A stretch of 53,042 nt of DNA from Desulfofundulus luciae (GTDB lineage Bacteria; Bacillota; Desulfotomaculia; Desulfotomaculales; Desulfovirgulaceae): NCBI RefSeq assembly GCF_030813795.1, contig NZ_JAUSUX010000019.1, positions 1-53,042 on the forward strand. Direction: 5' to 3'. The notes under the pieces are model-generated. The model saw only the letters and a program-made list of their open reading frames with translations, did not search any database and was not told where the DNA came from. Every line of letters starts with the position of its first letter. Within the stretch, counting starts at the first letter, position 1. A program made the position numbers and the translations under genes. This document shows positions 7,772 to 16,681 of the stretch, piece after piece.

Positions 7772-10700
7772 ACTGGCCCGCCTTTGCCATCAAGCACAAA
7801 TATACGGTGTTTGCCCTGGTCCTGGCCATAGTGTTTTTCGGCCTCTACGCCAAAAACGTAATTAAACTGGAGCTGTTTCCCGATACGTCTCCTCCCATGG
7901 TGAACGTGATCACGGTATACCCCGGGGTTGCCGCCTCGGATGTGGCCAGGGAAGTGAGCAAACCGCTGGAGGAAGAACTGGCTACTATCGAGGGAGTTAA
8001 GAAGATCTCCTCGTCTTCCCAGGATGGGCTTTCCGTGGTCAGGGTGGAGTTCAACTACGAAAAAGACCTGGACCAGGCGGCGGTGGACGTGCAAAATGCC
8101 ATCAGCCGGATAAAGGGAAGCCTGCCCGCAGGCATTCAGGAACCGCAGGTGCTCAAGTTCAGCTCCCAGGATAAGCCGGTGCTTACCCTGGCCTTAAGCA
8201 GCGATAGCCTGGATCCGGTCGCCTTGCGTACGCTGGCTGATAACGAAATTAAAAACGCAGTGCAGCTGGTGGACGGGGTGGGGGCCGTGGACGTGCTGGG
8301 CGGCCACCGGCGGCAGGTTAATGTTTACGTGGACCGGCACCGTCTGGAGGCTCTTAATATTTCCCTCGACCGGGTGGCGGCGGCCATCGGAGGGGGAAAT
8401 ATCAGCCTGCCCGCCGGGCGGGTTACCCGGCGGGAGCAGGAATACATAATCAGGGTCACGCAGGAGCGCCTGCATCCCGGGGAGCTGGCCAACATCCTCC
8501 TCGAAAACCGCGGCGGCCACAACATATACTTGAAAGACGTGGCCCGGATTGAAGATTCCAGCCAGGAACAACGCAGCAGCTATAACTTTAACGGCAAGAA
8601 TTCCCTGGCCGTTCAGATCATCAAAAAGCGTGAGGCCAACACGGTTGAAGTGGTTGAGAGGGTAAAAGAAAAGCTGGCTGAACTGGAAAGGCAATTTCCC
8701 GAAATAAAGTTTGCCGTAGCTGATGATGATTCCATTTTCACCCTGCAGGTAGTGGAGAACATGACCGCCAGCGTCAGGGATGCCCTCATCTTCACCACGG
8801 CCATTATTTTGCTATTCCTCATCAGCTTGAATGAATCGGTCATCGTTGCCTTTTCCATGCCCCTGTCCCTGCTGGGAGCCATTGTCCTTATGAAGGCCTC
8901 CGGCCTGTCGCTGAACATTATCACCCTTTCCGCCCTCATTTTGAGCGTAGGCATTGTGGTGGATGACTCCATTATTGTGGTGGAAAATATCATGCGCCAC
9001 CACCATGAGCTCGGGAAGGACATCCGCACCGCGGCCATTGACGGTGCAAGCGAGATCATGCTGCCCGCGGTGGCCGGTACGGCCACCATTGTGGCGGTGC
9101 TGATTCCCCTTTTGTTTGTAGGCGGGTTCGTGGGTCAGATGTTCAGCCCCCTGGCCAAAACGCTCATTTACGCCATCAGCTGTTCCCTGCTTGTTTCCCT
9201 GACCATTATCCCCCTGCTCACAGTTATGCTGGGCGGCAGGCGCTGGGCGGCGGCTGAAAGGGCGTTAAACGCGGCAATTGCTCCTTTTACGAAAGCCATG
9301 AACCGCCTGAAAGACTCCTACGCCCTGCTGGTCGTCAGGGCCTTGAAAAGGCGAAAGATGACCCTGCTCCTGTCCCTGGGGCTAATTTTGCTGAGTATCA
9401 AACTCCTGGGCCTGATCGGTATGGAAGTGCTGCCCAGGATGGACGCCGGGTCGCTTTTGATCAGTTTGCAAACCTCCCCCGCCAGTTCCCTGGAGAAGAC
9501 GATCGGGGTGGTGGCGCGGGTGGAGGAATTGCTGGACAGGGAGCCGGCGGTAATTGCCTACAGCACCCGCATCGGTTATGAACCGGGGTCGCATTACATG
9601 GGCGGTACCGGCGCCCTGGGGGTAACCCAGGCGGAAATCACCGTAACCCTTACCTCCCGGAAGGAAAGGAAGGAAACCATCTGGCAAATCGAAGAACGGC
9701 TGCGCCGGGAAATGGCCCGCATTCACGACATTGAAACCTTTGTGGTGAAGGAAGTCGGCGGTACGGCTAAAAGCAGCACCGCCGCGCCCATAGACGTACG
9801 CATCACCGGGGATGATGTGCGGGTGCTGGATTACCTGGCCGGTGAGGTGCTTGCGCAGTTAAAAACCGTACCCGGTGCGGTCAACCTCTACCGGAGCTGG
9901 TCGTTAAACACGCCGGAGGTAAACATGGTGGTGGACGAAACCCGGGCGGCGGCCCTGGGCCTTACCCCGGAAAAAATAGCCCGGCAGGTTTATGCTGCCC
10001 TGGAGGGACTGAGGGCGTCCTCCCTGCAGGTGGAAAGCCGCAAGGATACCGATATCGTGGTACGCTACCGGCCCGAGGACCGGGGTTCCCTGGAAAGCAT
10101 GCTGTCCGTCACCGTCACCTCTCCCCTGGGCGTGCAGGTGCCGCTGCGGGAGCTGGTACATGTGGAGATCAACCCGGCGGCCAGCGTGGTTACCCGGGAA
10201 AATCTCCTGCCCTCCATTGATATTCTGGGTTATACTGAGGGGCGGCCCTTCAGCCACGTGATTGCCGATGTGGAAAAGGCACTCCGGGAGGTGAAACTTC
10301 CCGAGGGCTACAGGCTGGAAGTGACCGGTGAAAAGGCGGACCTGCAGGAGTCCGCCGGGGATTTAAAGCGTGCCCTGCTTCTGGCCGTGGTGACGGTGTA
10401 TTTGCTGCTGGTGGCCCAGTTCAGGTCCTTCATTCACCCGGTAACCATTATGATGAGCATTCCTTTAGTGCTCTTCGGGGTAGCCCTGGCCCTGCTGCTG
10501 AGCGGCAAGAGCGTTTCTTTGCCGGCAATACTGGGACTGATTCTGCTTATGGGTACGGTGGTGCGCAACAGCATTGTGCTGGTGGAGTTCATCATCCGCG
10601 CCCGGGAGGCGGGCACGACCAGGGATGAAGCCATCGTGGAGGCGGTGCGGGTGCGCTTCCGGCCCATCATGATGACCGCCCTGTCCTGCGTGGTGGGGAT

Positions 10701-10899
10701 GCTTCCCCTGGCCCTGGAATGGGCGCTGGGTTCGGAAAGGTTTTCTCCCCTGGCTATAACCGTTATCGGGGGAATGCTGGTGGCCACTTTGCTGACCATG
10801 GTGGTCATACCGGTGGTGTACTCGCTGTTTGATGATCTGGTGGACAGAGCTCAATTTAAACCGGCAGGGGTTAAAAATATGGAAACCGGTGCGAATTAA
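7768..10899 (+). CDS. RND-family multidrug/efflux transporter
   Basis: 1043 residues, the usual length for the AcrB/HAE family. TM1 is at about 10-30, followed by the first large porter loop (FPDTSPPMVNVITVYPG); TM2-6 lie at about 335-485, then the second loop, and TM8-12 at about 870-1020. TM4 carries the proton-relay acidic pair in LSVGIVVDDSIIVVENIMRH. It would use the proton gradient to expel a substrate; TetR control suggests a toxic or hydrophobic compound, but identity is open. It is coupled to the upstream adaptor by an ATGA overlap. No outer-membrane factor gene is present, as expected in Bacillota. Confidence 0.93.
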   Translation: MNWPAFAIKHKYTVFALVLAIVFFGLYAKNVIKLELFPDTSPPMVNVITVYPGVAASDVAREVSKPLEEELATIEGVKKISSSSQDGLSVVRVEFNYEKDLDQAAVDVQNAISRIKGSLPAGIQEPQVLKFSSQDKPVLTLALSSDSLDPVALRTLADNEIKNAVQLVDGVGAVDVLGGHRRQVNVYVDRHRLEALNISLDRVAAAIGGGNISLPAGRVTRREQEYIIRVTQERLHPGELANILLENRGGHNIYLKDVARIEDSSQEQRSSYNFNGKNSLAVQIIKKREANTVEVVERVKEKLAELERQFPEIKFAVADDDSIFTLQVVENMTASVRDALIFTTAIILLFLISLNESVIVAFSMPLSLLGAIVLMKASGLSLNIITLSALILSVGIVVDDSIIVVENIMRHHHELGKDIRTAAIDGASEIMLPAVAGTATIVAVLIPLLFVGGFVGQMFSPLAKTLIYAISCSLLVSLTIIPLLTVMLGGRRWAAAERALNAAIAPFTKAMNRLKDSYALLVVRALKRRKMTLLLSLGLILLSIKLLGLIGMEVLPRMDAGSLLISLQTSPASSLEKTIGVVARVEELLDREPAVIAYSTRIGYEPGSHYMGGTGALGVTQAEITVTLTSRKERKETIWQIEERLRREMARIHDIETFVVKEVGGTAKSSTAAPIDVRITGDDVRVLDYLAGEVLAQLKTVPGAVNLYRSWSLNTPEVNMVVDETRAAALGLTPEKIARQVYAALEGLRASSLQVESRKDTDIVVRYRPEDRGSLESMLSVTVTSPLGVQVPLRELVHVEINPAASVVTRENLLPSIDILGYTEGRPFSHVIADVEKALREVKLPEGYRLEVTGEKADLQESAGDLKRALLLAVVTVYLLLVAQFRSFIHPVTIMMSIPLVLFGVALALLLSGKSVSLPAILGLILLMGTVVRNSIVLVEFIIRAREAGTTRDEAIVEAVRVRFRPIMMTALSCVVGMLPLALEWALGSERFSPLAITVIGGMLVATLLTMVVIPVVYSLFDDLVDRAQFKPAGVKNMETGAN

Positions 10900-10901
10900 G
10901 C

Positions 10902-10924
10902 CCGTGGACAAGCAAGAACCGTCC
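10902..10924 (+). repeat. 23-bp dispersed repeat, copy 2
   Basis: Second copy of the repeat at 6355-6377 (21 of 23 identical), starting three bases after the RND stop codon. Confidence 0.6.
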
Positions 10925-10968
10925 CGGCTGGCCACGTTACTTGTCGTGAAATAAATCATTCCAGAACT

Positions 10969-10982
10969 ATGATCTGGATCAA
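10969..10982. promoter_or_regulatory. FNR/CRP-type binding site
   Basis: ATGATCTGGATCAA differs from the FNR consensus TTGAT-N4-ATCAA at one position and is symmetrical over TGATC-TG-GATCA. It lies 59 bases before the thioredoxin-like/HMA/P-type ATPase genes, suggesting redox control of metal export or import. A CRP/FNR-family gene is present at 29946-30614, but no direct link is shown. Confidence 0.5.
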
Positions 10983-11040
10983 TGTTTTGGTGGCAGAAAT
11001 ATGCTAGGGTAAGGGAAAACCACGAAAGGAGCGGGTAAAT

Positions 11041-11292
11041 ATGGAGATCAAACTTTTTGGTGCGGATGGGTGTCCGGTATGCCGTCAGCTGGAACAAACG
11101 GTCTTCGATGTCCTGGCCGAGATGGGGGTGGCCGCGGCGGTCAATAAGGTCACCGATCCCGGGGAGCGGCTGCAGTACGAGGTTTACCGGCTACCCGGTT
11201 TGATGATAGACGGGGAGTTGAAGGCCAGCGGACGGGTGCCGGCCCGCCACGAGCTCATGAACTGGGTGAAGGAAAGATCAGCTAAGTCTTAA
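11041..11292 (+). CDS. Small thioredoxin-like redox-active disulfide protein
   Basis: 83 residues. A thioredoxin-fold start (MEIKLFGADGCPVCRQLE) carries the active CPVC disulfide near residue 11-14, and a later RLPGLMIDGEL has the cis-proline region. It resembles the 'small redox-active disulfide protein' group rather than true thioredoxin, which is about 105 residues. It opens a three-gene set with an HMA metallochaperone and a P1B ATPase (about 50-bp gap, then 2 bp), so it probably handles metal-binding thiols. GAAAGGAG precedes the ATG. Confidence 0.8.
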   Translation: MEIKLFGADGCPVCRQLEQTVFDVLAEMGVAAAVNKVTDPGERLQYEVYRLPGLMIDGELKASGRVPARHELMNWVKERSAKS

Positions 11293-11342
11293 TAAAACGG
11301 GTAACCGGGTAACCAGTAGGCGGAAAGGGGGTTAGAGCTGTT

Positions 11343-11558
11343 ATGCAAACCATAGTTTTTCGCCTTGAAGGGCTGGCCTGTCCCGAATGCGCCCGGAACA
11401 CCGGAATAATACTGGAAAGACAAAAGGGAGTTAAAAAGGCCGTGGTGACCTATGCCACGGGAAAGGTGAAGGTGGAATATGATCCGGCGGTGGTAACTCC
11501 TGAGGAAATCGAAAAGGTCATTGCTAAAACCGGGTACCGGATTACCGGGAGGGGTTAG
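11343..11558 (+). CDS. HMA-domain metallochaperone (CopZ/MerP-like)
   Basis: 71 residues forming a single ferredoxin-like heavy-metal-associated domain. The metal site is GLACPECARNT, i.e. CPEC where CopZ has MxCxxC; the Met two residues before the first Cys is absent. The ending VVTPEEIEKVIAKTGYRI is typical of the family. The next gene, a P-type ATPase without its own HMA domain, starts two bases after the stop, so this protein probably supplies or senses its metal. Confidence 0.85.
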   Translation: MQTIVFRLEGLACPECARNTGIILERQKGVKKAVVTYATGKVKVEYDPAVVTPEEIEKVIAKTGYRITGRG

Positions 11559-11560
11559 TT

Positions 11561-13486
11561 ATGTTCAGCTTCCCGTCACAAAGAGAAAGTGCCGTTCCCG
11601 TTGCCCCGGTTGGTGGCTTGTTCCGCCTGGAACGCTTGAGGGCGCTGTGGGTGGCTTATGACAAGCTTATAATCACCTTGGGTTCTGGACTGCTCATCCT
11701 GCTGGGTTACCTGGCCGGCCGCCTGGGCTGGCCGGCGGCGGCCAACAGGTTGATGGTGCTGGCCACTCTCCTGGCCGGCTACCGGGTTGCTGCGTCAGCC
11801 TGGCAGGCTTTGCGCTTCCGGGTGGTGGGCATCAATGCCCTGGTTACCCTGGCCGCCCTGGGCGCCACCATTATCGGCGAATACTGGGAGGCGGCCGTGG
11901 TCACTTTTCTGTTTTCCCTGGGAAATTATCTGGAAGCCCGGACCATGGACAAAACCCGTGCCGCTTTGAGGAAACTGATGGAGCTGGCACCCCGGGTGGC
12001 CCGGGTGCGCCGGGAGGGAACCGAAGTGGAGGTGCCGGCGGAAGAGGTGGAACCCGGCGAGCTGGTCCTCATCCGTGCCGGGGATAAAATTCCGGTGGAC
12101 GGCATGGTGGTCCGGGGGCGGGCGGCGGTCAACCAGGCGGCCATCACCGGGGAGTCCCTGCCGGTGCAGAAGGAGCCCGGGGACCACGTGTTCAGCGGTA
12201 CCGTGAGTGAAAGCGGCTACCTGGAGGTGGAGGCAGAACGGACCGGTGAAGAAACCACCTTTGCCCGGATCATGCAACTGGTGGAAGAGGCCCAGGAGGA
12301 AAAGGCCAGGATCCAGCGCTGGCTGGAAAACTTCGCCCGTTACTACACTCCCGGTATTATGGCGGTTTCCGCCCTGACCTACCTGGTGACCCGGGATGCC
12401 CTGCTGGCCCTGACCCTGCTGGTAATTGCCTGTCCCGGGGCGCTGGTAATTGCCACTCCCGTTTCCATTGTAGCCGCCACGGGAAATGCCGCCCGCCACG
12501 GGGTTCTGATCAAGGGTGGGGAGCACCTGGAAAAGGCCGGGCGGATCCGGGCAGTGGTTCTGGATAAAACCGGCACTCTCACCCGGGGCCGGCCGCAGGT
12601 AAGAAAGGTGCGGGTGTGGCGCGGGTCGGAAAAGGAAATGTTGCTAAAAGCTGCTGCCGTGGAAAAACTGTCTGGGCATCCCCTGGCCAAACCCCTGGTG
12701 GAAAGGGCGGAGTCCCTGGGGACGATTCCCCTGGCAGAAGATTTTCAGGTTTACCCCGGTTGCGGGGTAACCGGTACGGTGGACGGGGAGATTATCCGGG
12801 TGGGTAACCGCCGGTTGATGCAGGAAGCCAGCATCCCCGTTCCGGTGGATGTGGAAAATTACCTGGCAGGCGAAGAGTCTGCCGGACGGACAGCCGTCCT
12901 GGTGGCCATAGGGGAGGAAATTTGGGGAGCGGTGAGCATCGCCGACGGGATCCGGGACGAAGCGAAAAATCTGGTTTCCCGGTTGAAGGCTGCCGGAGTA
13001 CGCAAGGTGGTCATGCTCACCGGTGACAACCAGCGGGTGGCCCGGGCCGTGGCCCGGGAACTGGGAATGGACGAATATCAGGCGGAGGTTTTGCCGGAAG
13101 GGAAAGTGGAGGCCATCCGTCGTTTGAAGCAAGAAGGCCTGGTGGTGGCCATGGTGGGGGACGGGATCAATGATGCCCCGGCCCTGGCGGCTGCCGATGT
13201 GGGTATTGCCATGGGGGCGGCAGGGACCGACGTGGCCATGGAAACGGCGGACATCGTCCTCATGTCCGACCGCCTGGATAAGCTCCCCTACGCCATCGGC
13301 CTCAGCCGTCAGACCTTGAAAAATATCCAGCAAAATGTCACCTTTGCCATTCTGGTGGTGGCAGTTTTGCTGCTGGGTGTTATGGGCAAAAAGGTGGTGC
13401 TGGCTTCCGGCATGCTTATCCACGAAGCCAGCGTACTCCTGGTCATCCTGAACGCCATGCGACTTATGCGTTACCGGAATGGATGA
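11561..13486 (+). CDS. Heavy-metal translocating P1B-type ATPase with CPG motif
   Basis: 641 residues. Landmarks: actuator TGES (about 197-200), transmembrane metal motif CPG (291-293, in IACPGALVIATPVS), phosphorylation DKTGTLT (Asp335), nucleotide-domain SGHP, hinge GDGINDAPALA. Most P1B ATPases have CPC or SPC in the sixth helix; here the second Cys is Gly, so metal specificity cannot be assigned as Cu or Zn by rule. No N-terminal HMA domain is present; it is supplied by the adjacent small gene. GGGAGGGG precedes the ATG. Together with the CPVC protein it makes a metal-handling operon, probably under an FNR-type site. Confidence 0.92.
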   Translation: MFSFPSQRESAVPVAPVGGLFRLERLRALWVAYDKLIITLGSGLLILLGYLAGRLGWPAAANRLMVLATLLAGYRVAASAWQALRFRVVGINALVTLAALGATIIGEYWEAAVVTFLFSLGNYLEARTMDKTRAALRKLMELAPRVARVRREGTEVEVPAEEVEPGELVLIRAGDKIPVDGMVVRGRAAVNQAAITGESLPVQKEPGDHVFSGTVSESGYLEVEAERTGEETTFARIMQLVEEAQEEKARIQRWLENFARYYTPGIMAVSALTYLVTRDALLALTLLVIACPGALVIATPVSIVAATGNAARHGVLIKGGEHLEKAGRIRAVVLDKTGTLTRGRPQVRKVRVWRGSEKEMLLKAAAVEKLSGHPLAKPLVERAESLGTIPLAEDFQVYPGCGVTGTVDGEIIRVGNRRLMQEASIPVPVDVENYLAGEESAGRTAVLVAIGEEIWGAVSIADGIRDEAKNLVSRLKAAGVRKVVMLTGDNQRVARAVARELGMDEYQAEVLPEGKVEAIRRLKQEGLVVAMVGDGINDAPALAAADVGIAMGAAGTDVAMETADIVLMSDRLDKLPYAIGLSRQTLKNIQQNVTFAILVVAVLLLGVMGKKVVLASGMLIHEASVLLVILNAMRLMRYRNG

Positions 13487-13683
13487 GAGTTCATGTAGAA
13501 GTCGTATTTATTTTGTGGAGCTGTCCGTCAACCGTGTTACCCACGACCGGGTGGTTCTTTTAAAAGCCGCGAACTGATGGGTAAGATGATGGAGAGCAGA
13601 TGGCCGTGGTGCATGGGATATCTTTCTTTTATAAGGAGATAGAAAGTAATTTAGAATTAATTTAGCTTGAGGAGTTGATTTTA

Positions 13684-14259
13684 GTGAGCATAAGTCCGGA
13701 CTCCCCTCCCGGTATTGAGAAGCAGGATGTTGGGCAGCCGTACATAGCCATTTATTTGCGCAAAATGCTCGGCAGCAGACGTACGGCTCCCTTATCCGCC
13801 CCTTCGTGGAAGGAACTTCTCGTTTCCTGGTTTGGGACCTTTTCAGGTATCGGGGTGGTGGCCGTCCTGACCCTGGTTTACAACATGCCCATGATTGTGC
13901 CCTCCTTTGGCGCGTCTGCCCTGTTGATTTATGGTTTGCCCGATGCTCCCCTGGCCCAGCCCCGGAATGTCATTGGCGGGCATATTATTTCGGCCATATG
14001 CGGCGTAACGGTTTACGCCCTTTTCGGCCTGACCTGGTGGTCCGCGGCGCTGGCCGCCTCCCTGGCGGTACTGCTGATGCTCATTACCAGAACCGCCCAC
14101 CCGCCGGGCGGCGCCACCGCCCTGGGAGCAGTGCTGGCCAAGGCTTCCCCCATGTACATACTCACGCCCGTGGCCCTGGGCGCCGCCATACTGGTACTGG
14201 TGGGGCTGATCACCAACAACCTGCTGCCGGAAAGAAAATACCCGAGATACTGGCTTTAA
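13684..14259 (+). CDS. HPP-family integral membrane protein
   Basis: 191 residues from the GTG at 13684, with GAGGAG 10 bases upstream; an upstream TTG at 13675 lies too close to that site. Four to five hydrophobic segments (about 45-70, 75-95, 100-135, 155-180) with the family hallmark TRTAHPPGGATALGAVLA. Plant and cyanobacterial HPP proteins have been reported as nitrite transporters, which fits the nrfHA genes 6 kb downstream, but this function is inferred. The CBS-domain protein follows within 40 bases. Confidence 0.85.
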   Translation: MSISPDSPPGIEKQDVGQPYIAIYLRKMLGSRRTAPLSAPSWKELLVSWFGTFSGIGVVAVLTLVYNMPMIVPSFGASALLIYGLPDAPLAQPRNVIGGHIISAICGVTVYALFGLTWWSAALAASLAVLLMLITRTAHPPGGATALGAVLAKASPMYILTPVALGAAILVLVGLITNNLLPERKYPRYWL

Positions 14260-14295
14260 TTAGTGAACCAGGTATAAATGGAAGGGGTTGCAGAA

Positions 14296-14862
14296 ATGAG
14301 CAACAGGCCGGCTGTTATTCTGGAGGATGTGGAAGCCGCCCTGCAGCAAGCGGGGAAGGTGATGGATATAACTCCGGAGGATTTGCTGACTATCGTCGAT
14401 TTGACCCTGGACCAGGCGGAAAAACGTCAAAGTACCTTTGAAGGCAAACAGTGGATCGGGGAAATAATGACTGTACCGGTGATTACCTGTACGCCCGATA
14501 CCACCATTGAAGAAGCAGCCCGCATCCTGCTGGAAAAGAATATTCACTGCCTTCCCGTGGTTGACCAGGGGGGCAGACTGGTGGGGATCGTCACAGAATC
14601 GGATCTTATCTTTCAGTTTTCCGCAGTTCCCGCCGGCGGCTTCCTTCTGGACCTGCTTATGCGCAAGAAATTACCAAAATCCGGTCATACCATTGGGGAA
14701 ATTATGGTTAAAAAGGTGACCACCGTTCATCCCGGTGATCCCATTCAAAAAGCCATTCAATTGATTATAAAACATGGTTACGGGAGAATTCCCGTGGTGG
14801 ATGGGGACAACAGGGTGGTGGGCATCGTTGCCCGCAAGGACATCCTGCATTTCCTGAAATGA
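14296..14862 (+). CDS. Twin CBS-domain protein
   Basis: 188 residues from the ATG at 14296, which has GGAAGGGG upstream; an in-frame ATG at 14278 lacks a good site. Two CBS motifs: IGEIMTVPVITCTPDTTIEE...CLPVVDQGG and IGEIMVKKVTTVHPGDPIQK...IPVVDGDNR, each ending in VGIVxxxDI/L. A short helical N-terminus precedes them. CBS pairs bind adenine nucleotides and control partner proteins. HPP proteins are sometimes fused to CBS domains, so this is probably the regulatory subunit of the upstream HPP membrane protein. Confidence 0.85.
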   Translation: MSNRPAVILEDVEAALQQAGKVMDITPEDLLTIVDLTLDQAEKRQSTFEGKQWIGEIMTVPVITCTPDTTIEEAARILLEKNIHCLPVVDQGGRLVGIVTESDLIFQFSAVPAGGFLLDLLMRKKLPKSGHTIGEIMVKKVTTVHPGDPIQKAIQLIIKHGYGRIPVVDGDNRVVGIVARKDILHFLK

Positions 14863-14872
14863 TGCGGGTGGG

Positions 14873-16522
14873 ATGATTATGCGGGGTAGTTTGAGCCGGA
14901 AGTTTATGATCCGGATTACCGCAATCCTGCTTTTGATTACCGGCATAAACCTTGGGCTGGATTATTATGAGCAGAAAAATCAGATCCTGCAGGAGTTAAA
15001 GGAAAAGTCCCGGGTGATTACCGGCCAGCTTCTGGCCACCAGGGAGTTTATCGCCCGTAATCAGGACCGGATCAATTACGATTCCCGGGGCCATTTTGAA
15101 TTTAAAGGCCTCAACCCGGCGGCGGTGGGCCGGGGTGTGGGGGAGATATTCAACCAATCCACCGGTTACCACATTAAACAGACCCGCCTCAATCCCCGCA
15201 ATCCCGGGAATGCTCCCGATGCCTTTGAAATAAAGGGACTGCAAGCCCTGGCCCAAAACCCTTCCTTGACCGAGTTTTACGGTTTTGATGAGCAGAACGG
15301 ACAAAAGGTTTTCCGGTATATGGTCCCTTTGCGGGTGGAGGAATACTGCCTGCAGTGCCACGGGGAACCGGCGGGACGGCCGGATATTTCCGGTTACCCC
15401 AGGGAAGGTTACCGGGTCGGCGATCTGGGAGGGGCCATCAGCCTGATAGTGCCGGTGAACAATTTGCTTGCCGCCCTGCGGCACAACCTGCTGCGCCACC
15501 TGGGCTTCTTTTTTATTCTTTTGCTGGTCATCCTTGGCGTGGTTTACTTTTTAATACAGCGTTTGGTCACCGGGCCGTTGAACCAGTTGCGCCTGGCCGC
15601 CGTGCGCCTGGGGGAAGGGGAACTGGATCTGTCTTTTCCCAGGTTGGATAGCAGTGCGGAGATCGGCCAGCTGGCCGCCCAGTTCCGCCGGATGGCCCGG
15701 CAGTTACACGACCTGTATACCGGCCTGGAGCAAAAGGTGCAGGAGCGTACGGCCCAGCTGCAGGCGGCCAATGAACTCCTGGAACGGCAGCGGCAGGAAT
15801 TGGAGAATGCCAACCGGGAGCTGGCCCGGGCCAGTGAGATGAAGTCTCGCTTTTTGGCCGGGATGAGCCATGAGATGCGCACACCCCTTACTTCCATCAT
15901 TGCCTTCAGCGAATTGCTGCTGCAGGAAATAAGGGAGGAAAACAGGTTACAAAGGCAGAATTTACAGGAAATCAAAGCCAGCGCCCGGCGTCTGCTGGCT
16001 TTGATTGAGGACTTGCTGGATCTGGCCAGAATTGAGGCCGGCCGTTTCCAGCTGCACCGGGAACTGGTGGATCTGGCTGATATTTTCGAATCCATTGATA
16101 AAACCTTGAGCCCCTTGATTGAAGCCAATGGTCTCGGCTGGTACTGGGAGGTGGAGCCGGATGTGCCCCTGATGGAGGTGGACGGGGAAAAGATTCGCCG
16201 GGCCATTTTAAACCTGGCCCACAATGCGGTGAAGTTCACCCCTCCCGGCGGGCGGGTGGAGATGCGGGCCGGATTCGACCCCGGGCGGAAAGAGGTGTTC
16301 ATCCGGGTGGCCGACAATGGTATGGGCATCGAACCGGAAGAGCTGGACCGGGTCTTTGAACGATTCTACCAGGCCGGCAATTCCCGGGCGCATAAATACG
16401 GGGGGTCCGGCCTGGGATTGTCCCTGGCCAGGGAACTGGTGGAACTGCACGGGGGATATATCAGTGTAACCAGTAAACCGGGGGAAGGCAGTACCTTTGT
16501 GATTCACCTGCCCGTAGCTTGA
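14873..16522 (+). CDS. Sensor histidine kinase with c-type haem (DUF3365/Tll0287-like) sensor domain
   Basis: 549 residues. TM1 (about 12-30), an extracytoplasmic Tll0287/DUF3365-like domain (30-200) with a haem c motif CLQCH (159-163), TM2 (208-230), HAMP, coiled coil (about 280-320), HisKA with phospho-acceptor His333 in GMSHEMRTPL, and an HATPase domain (NLAHNAVKF, DNGMGIEPE, GSGLGLSLARE). The haem would be attached outside the cell by the ResB/CcsA system encoded just downstream, so the kinase plausibly senses redox state, NO or nitrite. The start may be the ATG at 14879, better spaced from GGGTGGG. The response regulator follows after 159 bases. Confidence 0.88.
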   Translation: MIMRGSLSRKFMIRITAILLLITGINLGLDYYEQKNQILQELKEKSRVITGQLLATREFIARNQDRINYDSRGHFEFKGLNPAAVGRGVGEIFNQSTGYHIKQTRLNPRNPGNAPDAFEIKGLQALAQNPSLTEFYGFDEQNGQKVFRYMVPLRVEEYCLQCHGEPAGRPDISGYPREGYRVGDLGGAISLIVPVNNLLAALRHNLLRHLGFFFILLLVILGVVYFLIQRLVTGPLNQLRLAAVRLGEGELDLSFPRLDSSAEIGQLAAQFRRMARQLHDLYTGLEQKVQERTAQLQAANELLERQRQELENANRELARASEMKSRFLAGMSHEMRTPLTSIIAFSELLLQEIREENRLQRQNLQEIKASARRLLALIEDLLDLARIEAGRFQLHRELVDLADIFESIDKTLSPLIEANGLGWYWEVEPDVPLMEVDGEKIRRAILNLAHNAVKFTPPGGRVEMRAGFDPGRKEVFIRVADNGMGIEPEELDRVFERFYQAGNSRAHKYGGSGLGLSLARELVELHGGYISVTSKPGEGSTFVIHLPVA

Positions 16523-16541
16523 GCGCCGTGGGAGCCGGTTG

Positions 16542-16581
16542 CCCTCTCAGTTGCATGGTGCAAGGGCTATGCCTGAGGGAG
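16542..16581 (+). promoter_or_regulatory. Structured leader between kinase and response regulator
   Basis: CCCTCTCAG (16542-16550) pairs with CTGAGGGAG (16573-16581) with one mismatch, enclosing TTGCA-TGG-TGCAA (16551-16563). No U-run follows, so it is not a simple terminator; it may tune or process the mRNA between kinase and regulator. Confidence 0.4.
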
Positions 16582-16681
16582 CTCGTTAGAACGCTTATAC
16601 CCTGACATGATTATGCAATATGGGTGGTTTTTTGGTTGGCATTGCACTTAAGGCATGTACGTTAATGCAGGGGGGAGAATT

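Noticed and set aside
13510-13575. Terminator-like CCCAC...GGGTGG followed by TTCTTTT after the P-type ATPase
   Set aside because: The stem is short with mismatches; too weak to call.
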